From positions 1-64,000 of the forward strand of contig NZ_JAJAFR010000001.1 of assembly GCF_020734105.1 (NCBI RefSeq): DNA of 64,000 nt. Direction: 5' to 3'. This document shows positions 57,500 to 64,000 of this stretch, one piece after another; position 1 is the first letter of the stretch; every line of letters starts with the position of its first letter. The DNA is from Alkalihalobacillus deserti (GTDB taxonomy: Bacteria > Bacillota > Bacilli > Bacillales > Bacillaceae_D). The notes under the pieces were generated by a model. It was not told the origin of the DNA. It saw only the letters and a program-made list of their open reading frames with translations, and did not search any database. A program made the position numbers and the translations under genes.

Positions 57500-58630
57500 A
57501 TGGATGCATTTTTAAACGAAAAAAGTATGCTCGACTTATTAGAGACACTCGTAAATATAGATAGTGGTTCACATAATAAAGAAGGAGTTGACCAAGTTGG
57601 TCAAAAACTCGTTCCTTTATTTCAAGAGCTAGGTTTTGAGATCAAGAGGGTGAAGCAAGAAGAAGTCGGTGACCATTTAATAGTCACTCATCCAAAGAAA
57701 AAGGTAGCCTCTATTTTAATTGTTGCACATATGGATACGGTATTTGAAAAAGGAACAGTAGCTTTACGTCCCTTTACAATTGCAGAAGGACGAGCTTATG
57801 GACCTGGGGTTATTGATATGAAGGCTAGCCTAGTATCTGTTATTTATGCTCTTCGCTATTTAAAGGAATTCGGTTCAAAGGCGTATCAGAATGTACAAGT
57901 CATCTTAAATAGTGATGAAGAGATAGGTTCAGTCACATCTAGAGAGATCATAGAAACTGAGGTCAAAGGAAAGTCTTTTGCACTTATTATGGAACCGGCG
58001 AGACGGGATGGTTCTCTTGTTACAGAAAGACGAGGAAGTGGGCGTTTTACGATCGAAGTCCATGGAAAAGCTGCGCATTCTGGGATTGAACCAGAAAAAG
58101 GAAGAAGTGCGATTGAAGAACTTGCCCACAAGATTGTTAAATTACATGAATTAAATGATCACGAGCACGGTATTTCCGTCAATGTAGGAATAATTGAAGG
58201 TGGAGATGCGGTTAATACCATTTCAGCTATGGCAATCGGTCATTTAGATGTTCGAGTTTCTACTTTGGAACAAGCTGAAGAAGTTGAACATAAAATTGAA
58301 GAAGTCTGCGCGTCAGCGGATGTTAATGGTACGGAAATTGAATTAACTGGTGATATGAGACGCCCCCCTATGTTAAAAGACAAAAAGATTGAGGCTCTCT
58401 TTAATATTGTGAAAAATGTTGGAGCAGATCTTGGAATTGAAATTAAAGATACAAAAACAGGTGGAGGTTCTGATGCTTCTTTTACTTCAGCTATGGGGAT
58501 ACCAACCATTGATGGACTCGGGCCTATCGGTGGTAATGCACATAGTGATAAGGAGTATTTAGAAATTTCATCTTTAAAGGAACGAACATTATTATTAGCA
58601 AAAGTGATTGAACGATTAAATCAAAAATAG
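57500..58630 (+). CDS. M20-family metallopeptidase (glutamate carboxypeptidase-like)
   Basis: The start is ATG 57500 behind AGGGGAAGGG; 376 residues. Zinc ligands are in VAHMDTVFEKG (~77), GVIDMKAS (~108) and NSDEEIGS (~140, catalytic Glu); the dimerisation lid (~175-285) starts RRGSGRFTIEVHGKAAHSG. The group includes carboxypeptidase G2 and similar peptidases that remove C-terminal glutamate. No signal peptide, so it acts in the cytoplasm. Confidence 0.9.
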   Translation: MDAFLNEKSMLDLLETLVNIDSGSHNKEGVDQVGQKLVPLFQELGFEIKRVKQEEVGDHLIVTHPKKKVASILIVAHMDTVFEKGTVALRPFTIAEGRAYGPGVIDMKASLVSVIYALRYLKEFGSKAYQNVQVILNSDEEIGSVTSREIIETEVKGKSFALIMEPARRDGSLVTERRGSGRFTIEVHGKAAHSGIEPEKGRSAIEELAHKIVKLHELNDHEHGISVNVGIIEGGDAVNTISAMAIGHLDVRVSTLEQAEEVEHKIEEVCASADVNGTEIELTGDMRRPPMLKDKKIEALFNIVKNVGADLGIEIKDTKTGGGSDASFTSAMGIPTIDGLGPIGGNAHSDKEYLEISSLKERTLLLAKVIERLNQK

Positions 58631-59734
58631 AGCAGCTAAGTTTACCGGTTAATTCCTGGTTGAGATCAACCTCAAGTTGCTAAGATAATAGGTGAAATAT
58701 AACTTTGGGGAAAGACGCTATCGATAAAAGGATAACGTCTTATTTTTGATTGTACAATCCTATGCAAGTGCCTAATTAAATCTGAAAAATCGCTTATGCA
58801 AGTAAGTACCTAAAAAAGTTTATTAATGGTTAATTTTTAACTTGGGCTACTGTCAAATTAACTTCGAACTCAAACATAAATTCAACCCAATTTCAACATA
58901 TAACTGGTTTGATTTTGATTTCTTTAACGATTATTTATAATAACTTAACAAACCAATTTTCAAATGAATACAATAATCTCGGTGATGTCATGAAATCGCG
59001 ATGATACGTACTGAAAAATAGGCGGATGCATTGATTAACGGAGGAAACGAAACAAAGATTAGTATCGATAGTTGCATCAAAAAGTCAAAGTTAAATGATT
59101 CGATAAGAGAATCTGTAATGGAATGTTCTTATGTTTTTTTCCTATTGGTCATATACATAATCATATCGATGTTTTTCCCCCACGACAATTCTTCACAAAT
59201 TCCTCTCATTCCTTTTTGTGAAAAGGCCAGCAAGGGTGTTGAGGAAGTGGATAGCTCTTTCTATTCAACTGTTTTAATATAGATCGAGATCGTAAAACAA
59301 GTAAGCTGCTTTTCTTGTATTAGGGTGTTTGATATAGTCGTCAAAGCTAATGTTTAAACGTTCAATCAAGGTTTTATATGCTTGTGGTTGTTCTGCTTTC
59401 GCAAGCTCCCAATTCCTTGCTTACTCTCTGCAAAATGTAACATGAAAACCAGGACCAAAATCCGTTAATCTTCTTTGGACATCTAACCAGATGCCATGCT
59501 GAAGAATGGTTTTTGCAGCAAATTAATTGATTCCATGCTAAACTCTCTTAGTTAATGGCAGTGTATTTTCAACGACTCAATCACCTCTATCCATTTATAA
59601 TTTCAATTGAATCCACTGCGTGAACACACTTCCTATTGTACAACAAAAAATTTCTACTTTATTTTTTGTTGTACAGACACGAGCAAGCCCATTTTGACAT
59701 AGGGATGAAGTAACGATAATTTGGGGGTGATTTC
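58631..59734. other. Gene-poor stretch before sigK with a relic and a long inverted repeat
   Basis: AAGACG/CGTCTT with T-run (58712-58747) ends the M20 gene. An 83-codon frame (59031-59282) with one hydrophobic segment is not recognised and may be chance. The minus strand from about 59560 to 59285 shows a broken gene (peptides ILQHGIWLDVQRRLTDFGP and YKTLIERLNISFDDYIKHP in different frames), origin unknown. TGTACAACAAAAAA (59638-59651) and TTTTTTGTTGTACA (59662-59675) form a 14-bp inverted repeat 60 bp before sigK. Confidence 0.5.
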
Positions 59735-60442
59735 GTGTCAGCCATAATTGTAGCGATATCGTATTTATTTAAAGAAGTGATCGTCTTTGTATCCTATGTC
59801 AAGAACAACGCCTTCCCACAGCCACTAAAAAAAGACGAAGAACGTAAATACTTAAAACTTATGCAGGAAGGCGATGCAGAAGCACGGGACCTTCTAATTG
59901 AACATAACCTAAGGCTTGTTGCTCACATTGTCAAAAAATTTGAGAATACCCGAGAAGACACAGAAGATTTAATCTCGATTGGTACGATTGGTTTAATCAA
60001 GGCAATAGAGAGTTATTCTGATGGAAAAGGGACAAAGCTAGCAACCTATGCCGCTCGTTGTATTGAGAATGAAATCCTCATGCACTTAAGGGCATTGAAA
60101 AAGGTCAAGAAAGATGTTTCTCTCCATGATCCAATTGGTACAGATAAGGAGGGAAATGAGATTACCCTTATCGATGTCTTACAAGAAGAAGGGGAAGATA
60201 TTGTCGATGTGATCCAAACGAATATGGAAAAAACACAGATTTATAAGTTTATTCATGTTTTAGATGACCGTGAGAAAGAGGTAATTATCGGTCGCTTTGG
60301 ATTGAATCTAGAGGAAGAACGAACTCAAAGAGAGATAGCAAAAGAATTAGGAATTTCTCGTAGCTATGTGTCACGAATTGAGAAACGCGCCTTGATGAAA
60401 CTGTTTCATGAATTTTATAAGCATAGTCAGGGAAAAGGTTAA
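59735..60442 (+). CDS. sigK: Sporulation sigma factor SigK (intact)
   Basis: The start is GTG 59735 behind GGGGGTG; 235 residues. A hydrophobic N-terminal prosequence (~1-20, [21 protein letters not shown]) is followed by region 2 ([33 protein letters not shown]) and region 4 ([19 protein letters not shown]). The precursor should be cleaved by the membrane protease SpoIVFB in the mother cell. The gene is not split by a skin-type element. It shows the organism forms, or recently formed, endospores. Confidence 0.96.
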   Translation: MSAIIVAISYLFKEVIVFVSYVKNNAFPQPLKKDEERKYLKLMQEGDAEARDLLIEHNLRLVAHIVKKFENTREDTEDLISIGTIGLIKAIESYSDGKGTKLATYAARCIENEILMHLRALKKVKKDVSLHDPIGTDKEGNEITLIDVLQEEGEDIVDVIQTNMEKTQIYKFIHVLDDREKEVIIGRFGLNLEEERTQREIAKELGISRSYVSRIEKRALMKLFHEFYKHSQGKG

Positions 60443-60526
60443 CTAATGAACTAGGAGGTTTCTCTTCTAGAGCTTATTCAAAAAGGGAAGACCGCCCTTT
60501 TTGAACCTTTAGCTCCTAATGCGGAG

Positions 60527-60616
60527 TTGCAATGGCTTCACTCACTGCGCGTCGATCCGAGAAAACCACTCGGATCGACTTAAAACTTTGCAGTGGCTTC
60601 GCTCATTGCTTCGAGA
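60527..60616 (-). repeat. Composite hairpin repeat, copy 6 (inverted)
   Basis: On the minus strand it reads TCTCGAAGCAATGAGCGAAG, then CCACTGCAAAGTTTTAA, the perfect 11-bp stem GTCGATCCGAG/CTCGGATCGAC (60551-60561, 60569-60579) and GCGCAGTGAGTGAAGCCATTGCAA. The stem sequence is unlike copies 2 and 5 but pairs fully. An AAAAAGGG/CCCTTTTT hairpin (60482-60504) lies on its far side. Confidence 0.8.
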
Positions 60617-60619
60617 TTG

Positions 60620-60948
60620 TTTTTTGACATTGGAATAAATAATACATTAGGTAGGCGATAAAGGTTCTCAGTATAGGGTTAGAAGGTAACGCTAGATAAG
60701 GGAGTTTCCTCTATTTGTGTGTCTTCATAGCTTAGAGAAGAGAGCAATATGCGACGGCATTGCCGTTTCCTAATGGATCTTTTAAGAGCGATATTAGCTT
60801 TTTGAGTGTTCTCTGTCTGCAGGCGTGTCTTTTCAAAAATCGATTAATAAGTTGCACTGTTACAGATAACATCTAGTGGTGGAAAGGGATTATGTAGACG
60901 AGGAATAGAAGATGAAGAAAGAAGCGAAAGGTAACGGACTTATTAGAA
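60620..60948. other. Gene-free stretch
   Basis: I see no gene, promoter pair or repeat that I can support between the inverted repeat copy and the hairpin at 60949. Confidence 0.5.
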
Positions 60949-60981
60949 AATCAAAGGAATTCATCATGAATTCCTTTGATT
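60949..60981. terminator. Terminator of the soluble histidine kinase
   Basis: AATCAAAGGAATTC (60949-60962) pairs perfectly with GAATTCCTTTGATT (60968-60981). On the minus strand the stem is followed by T residues, so it ends the kinase gene. Confidence 0.8.
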
Positions 60982-61005
60982 GTAAGACAGCTATTTGGTT
61001 CGAGT

Positions 61006-62130
61006 CTACAGTGGTAACCGAATCTCAAATACCGTTTCATCCTGATCAGAAAGACAGTTCATCGTGCCATTATGTTTTTCGATGATGTTTTTACAAACAT
61101 ACAGTCCGATACCAGTGCCGAGGTCTTTTGTTGTAAAGAAAGGTTCAAATATCGTTTCTCGAACTTCGAGAGGAATCGCTGGTCCGTTGTTGGAAATCTG
61201 AATCATAACATCTTCATCAAGCTTGTACTCAACGGTAATTTTAATTTCTCTAGGTTTTTCTTTTTGTTGTATGGCATCAATCGAATTCATCAGTAAATTG
61301 ACAAAAACTTGTTTCAATTCATCTTGATATACTTCGATCTTTAAATCCTCTTTCATCATCAATGTAACATTGACATCGACATCAACAAAGCTAGGGTACA
61401 AAAAATTTAAAATGTCTTCTAGTAATGTTTTTAATTCTACCTTTTTCTTGGAGTCACCAACAATGTCCATTTTCGATGTGTGAAGGAACTGTGTGATTCG
61501 AAATTTTAATTGGTCAAGTTCGAGTTCGATTATGTCTAAGTATTTTAAGTTTGGGTATTCACTGCGAAGTAATTTGTTGAATCCAATAATGGAGGTTAGT
61601 GGATTTCTAAATTCATGAACGAAACTTGAAGACATTTGACCAAGTATGGCCAGTTTATCCTTATGCGATTGACTGATAAAATGCTTACTCTGTTGTAATT
61701 CTTGATTTTTAATCTCTGTGTATTTTGTCACCGTATGGTAACAGAACTGGTCAAACTGTTGGTTAACTAAAGTGACTGACATCTGTAGTTTCTCATTTTC
61801 AAGGCCTGCATTAAGAATGAATTTGACGAGAATGCTTCTCCCCAGGTTCACATTAAAAACAAAGTCACCAATATTACTGTTTGCTTCAAAGCGCTCATGA
61901 GCCACTTTGATAGCTAATTCTTTTAACTGAGTCTTGTCTATCTGTCCAAGTAGAGTATTTCTCACAAGTTTATACATCATAAGACCATTGTCTTTGATGT
62001 TATCTTTAAAGATGTCATGTGGGTCTAGTAAGACTTGGTCTGTCCATTCTTGAAAGAAGCATGATTTATGTTGTTCCAGGTATTCGTATAATTCTTCAAA
62101 ATTGAGGTTTGAATTTGTTTCCAACAGCAT
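61006..62130 (-). CDS. Soluble histidine kinase with N-terminal sensor-like domain
   Basis: The 374 residues have no transmembrane segment. A helical N-terminal domain (~10-140) resembles the RsbRD/HisK_N type domains of Bacillus kinases. HisKA follows, with the phospho-acceptor in SSFVHEFRNPLTSIIGF (~180), and HATPase with NSIDAI and GTGIGLYVC boxes. No response regulator adjoins. Such kinases often feed the Spo0 phosphorelay. Its place next to sigK fits, but the target is unknown. Confidence 0.85.
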   Translation of the reverse strand: MLLETNSNLNFEELYEYLEQHKSCFFQEWTDQVLLDPHDIFKDNIKDNGLMMYKLVRNTLLGQIDKTQLKELAIKVAHERFEANSNIGDFVFNVNLGRSILVKFILNAGLENEKLQMSVTLVNQQFDQFCYHTVTKYTEIKNQELQQSKHFISQSHKDKLAILGQMSSSFVHEFRNPLTSIIGFNKLLRSEYPNLKYLDIIELELDQLKFRITQFLHTSKMDIVGDSKKKVELKTLLEDILNFLYPSFVDVDVNVTLMMKEDLKIEVYQDELKQVFVNLLMNSIDAIQQKEKPREIKITVEYKLDEDVMIQISNNGPAIPLEVRETIFEPFFTTKDLGTGIGLYVCKNIIEKHNGTMNCLSDQDETVFEIRLPL

Positions 62131-62206
62131 TCTTCGTCACTACTTTCTTAAAAGAAGGTATTACTACTCTATTAGACAAGTATTGCTGTTATCCCTTTAT
62201 TTTTGA

Positions 62207-62253
62207 CAAAAAAAGCTGATTCAAAAGGTTGTTTATAACCTAGTTAAATCAGC
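62207..62253 (-). terminator. Terminator of the SDR gene
   Basis: On the minus strand GCTGATTT pairs with AATCAGC (62215-62221 with 62247-62253), with an inner AGGTT/AACCT stem and a T-run from 62214 to 62207. Confidence 0.75.
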
Positions 62254-62262
62254 CTGCTGCTT

Positions 62263-63141
62263 TTATCCATTTACAATCGATCCCCCGTTGACATGAATAA
62301 TTTGTCCAGAAACATAGGAGGAATCCTCGGAAGCAAGATAAACGTAACTTGGTGCTAATTCTGCTGGTTGTCCCGGTCTTCCCATTGGACTGGTTGTCCC
62401 AAATGAGGCGACTTGATCTGCAGGGAATGAAGCAGGTATTAATGGCGTCCAAATAGGGCCTGGAGCAACGGCGTTGACTCGGATTCCCTTAGATACTAAA
62501 CTCTCGGAAAGTGACCGAGTAAGAGCAACTATTGCACCTTTTGTTGATGCGTAATCGATTAAAACAGGATTTCCTTTATAAGCAACAATTGATGCCGTAT
62601 TAATAATGGTGCTACCTTTCTTTAAATGGGGCATAGCTGCTTTAATGAAGTGAAAGCATGAAAAGATATTGGTTTTAAACGTACGTTCAAGTTGTGCAGT
62701 ACTAATATCTTCAATGTTTTCTTGATAATGTTGTTCACCTGCATTGTTGATCAAACAATCTAGTTGTCCGTAGTTTTCAATTGTTTGCTTTATTGCTTGT
62801 TGACAAATGGATTCTTCGCCAATATCACCAGCAATTAATAAACAATCTCCACCATACTTCTCAATTTCTGCTTTCGTTTTATGGGCATCGTCATGCTCTT
62901 CAAGATAGATGATGGAAAGTTTAGCTCCTTCTTTAGCAAAAGCAATCGCAATAGCTCTGCCAATGCCGCTGTCGCCCCCTGTTATGAGAGCTACTTTGTT
63001 CTTTAATTTTCCGCTTCCTTTATAGTTAGGGTCATCATAAACAGGTGATGGCTTCATATTGCTTTCTATACCAGGCTGATGGTTTTGAGTTTGCGCAGGT
63101 TGACCATTAGCTTGTTTGGATTCTATTTCATTATAATTCAT
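62263..63141 (-). CDS. Short-chain dehydrogenase/reductase (YhdF/YhxC-like)
   Basis: The 292 residues carry an N-terminal extension (~1-45, with QTQNHQPGIESNMKPSPVYDDPNYKGSGKL) common in stress-related SDRs of bacilli. The cofactor site is ALITGGDSGIGRA (~50), NNAG lies at ~131, and the catalytic Y-A-S-T-K at ~195. The C-terminus ends IHVNGGSIVNG. Substrate unknown; the group is often annotated as glucose-dehydrogenase-like or general-stress oxidoreductase. Confidence 0.9.
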   Translation of the reverse strand: MNYNEIESKQANGQPAQTQNHQPGIESNMKPSPVYDDPNYKGSGKLKNKVALITGGDSGIGRAIAIAFAKEGAKLSIIYLEEHDDAHKTKAEIEKYGGDCLLIAGDIGEESICQQAIKQTIENYGQLDCLINNAGEQHYQENIEDISTAQLERTFKTNIFSCFHFIKAAMPHLKKGSTIINTASIVAYKGNPVLIDYASTKGAIVALTRSLSESLVSKGIRVNAVAPGPIWTPLIPASFPADQVASFGTTSPMGRPGQPAELAPSYVYLASEDSSYVSGQIIHVNGGSIVNG

Positions 63142-63254
63142 TTATCATCACTCCTCTGTTATTTGACTATAGATCTAGTAATTCCTTGTATGTCATATAA
63201 TTAAACGTTTAAAAAGAAATTTTCTAATCGGTCATTAAATCTCTACAAATATTG

Positions 63255-63297
63255 AAAAGGCTAGCATTGAGTAACACTCAATGCTAGCCTTTTTAAA
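63255..63297 (-). terminator. Terminator of cstA
   Basis: A perfect 18-bp stem, AAAAGGCTAGCATTGAGT (63255-63272) with its complement (63276-63293), loop AAC. It lies directly behind the cstA stop on the minus strand. Confidence 0.85.
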
Positions 63298-63301
63298 TGT
63301 A

Positions 63302-64000
63302 TTAAGCAGCTTGTTCAGGTTTAGCTATTAAAGATTGTTTGTTGCTCTTACGTATTTTGTTTATATACCAAAGGGCAACAACTAGCGTGATCATTCCTCC
63401 TATTGTCAATGAGAGTTCATAAGATAAGGAAAAACCCTCAGGAGCATAAAGAAAATAAGTAGACACAACAGCTGTCATAAAAAGAGCGGGGACGCCGCAA
63501 ATCCAGTGGAATTTTCGTGATTCAAGCAAATAGATTGCCCCAGTCCAAAGCATAATGGTAGCGACTAGTTGATTGGTTCCACCAACATACCTCCAAAGAA
63601 ATGTATAATCGATAGTAGCAAGATAAAAGGTTGGAATAGTAACAGGAATGGTTGCTAATAAAATGCCTCTTAAACCACGTACTTTAAAGAACTTTTCAAT
63701 TACTTCAGTTACCATCATTCGCGATGAGCGTAGTGCTGTATCACCGGTTGTTATCGGTAAAATGATGACTCCTAAAACAGCAAGAATTCCCCCGAGAGTG
63801 CCAAGTAATGTCGTGGATATCTCATTGACGACACCTCCAGGACCACCTGCAGCAAGGGCCTCTTGAAGTCCGCCAGTACCTCCAAAAAAGGTCATACCAG
63901 CAGCAGCCCAAATAAGAGCGATGATTCCTTCAGCAACCATAGCACCGTAAAACACTTTTCGTCCGTCAGACTCATGTTTAATTGTGCGTGCTAGTATTGG
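63302..64000 (-). CDS. cstA: Carbon starvation protein A, C-terminal part (cut by window edge)
   Basis: The frame is open to the right edge of the window; the visible 232 residues begin PILARTIKHESDGRKVFYGAMVAEG. This block and the following transmembrane segments (about six) match the C-terminal third of CstA/BtsT-type transporters, which take up peptides or pyruvate. The frame has a GTG at 63955 that is internal, not the start. The N-terminal part lies outside the window. Confidence 0.9.
   Translation of the reverse strand, partial: PILARTIKHESDGRKVFYGAMVAEGIIALIWAAAGMTFFGGTGGLQEALAAGGPGGVVNEISTTLLGTLGGILAVLGVIILPITTGDTALRSSRMMVTEVIEKFFKVRGLRGILLATIPVTIPTFYLATIDYTFLWRYVGGTNQLVATIMLWTGAIYLLESRKFHWICGVPALFMTAVVSTYFLYAPEGFSLSYELSLTIGGMITLVVALWYINKIRKSNKQSLIAKPEQAA

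Noticed and set aside
59735-60442. sigK interrupted by a skin-like element
   Set aside because: The frame is intact from prosequence to region 4.

Overview
The window is a low-GC, spore-forming member of the Bacillaceae. The evidence is an intact sigK, an rsfA-like prespore factor, and the conserved block rarA-cymR-yrvO-mnmA-yrrB-recD2-yrrD-yrrI-alaS-yrzL-yrrK-yrzB-mltG-trmR-trhP1-trhP2-udk-greA-yrrS, which follows the Bacillus subtilis order as I know it. The left half carries a selenocysteine-dependent reductase, which is not typical of aerobic bacilli. It points to an anaerobic or facultative, probably salt-adapted, lineage (Anaerobacillus-like; this is inference).

Region 1 (1-28.2 kb and selB to 30.2 kb) is the interesting part. 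It starts at the cut end of an IS256-type element. It then holds an orphan membrane histidine kinase, citrate synthase, selA, a LysR regulator, a two-component system with a sigma-54 activator, a sigma-54 promoter driving an orphan betaine-type binding lipoprotein and an MmgE/PrpD-like gene, pyruvate carboxylase, a TetR regulator, a BCCT transporter, and a grd operon. The operon order is grdI/G-type, grdH/F/B-type selenoprotein, grdA, trxB, grdC, trxA, second grdA. It is followed by malic enzyme, tRNA-Sec (selC) and selB. Three in-frame TGA codons are each followed by a compact hairpin of the bacterial SECIS kind. The substrate subunit lacks the cysteines expected of glycine-type GrdE and sits beside a BCCT transporter, so betaine reductase (betaine to acetyl phosphate plus trimethylamine) is the best reading. 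No grdD and no selD are present in the window.

A palindrome, ATAATCATGATTAT, recurs, usually as a pair 17-18 bp apart, in front of the kinase, citZ, pyc/tetR, the BCCT gene and grdI, with a weaker copy before selA. At citZ and the BCCT gene one copy fills the promoter spacer and the second covers the -10. This looks like one regulon that couples betaine uptake and reduction, selenocysteine synthesis and anaplerosis. The divergent TetR gene is the likeliest regulator.

Region 2 (30.2-33.9 kb) holds a deletion scar of a lactate-utilisation locus (start of lctP joined to the tail of lutC), rsfA and rarA. Region 3 (33.9-53 kb) is the conserved housekeeping block: cysteine regulation, tRNA thiolation and U34 hydroxylation, DNA repair, alanyl-tRNA synthetase under a T-box, peptidoglycan and transcription factors. 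Region 4 (53-64 kb) has a deaminase and adenosylhomocysteinase-like pair, a yrhC-like gene, a Nudix hydrolase, an M20 peptidase, sigK, a soluble histidine kinase, an SDR oxidoreductase and the C-terminal part of cstA running off the right edge.

A composite hairpin repeat occurs six times, mostly directly behind stop codons. Its stem sequences differ between copies while pairing is kept.
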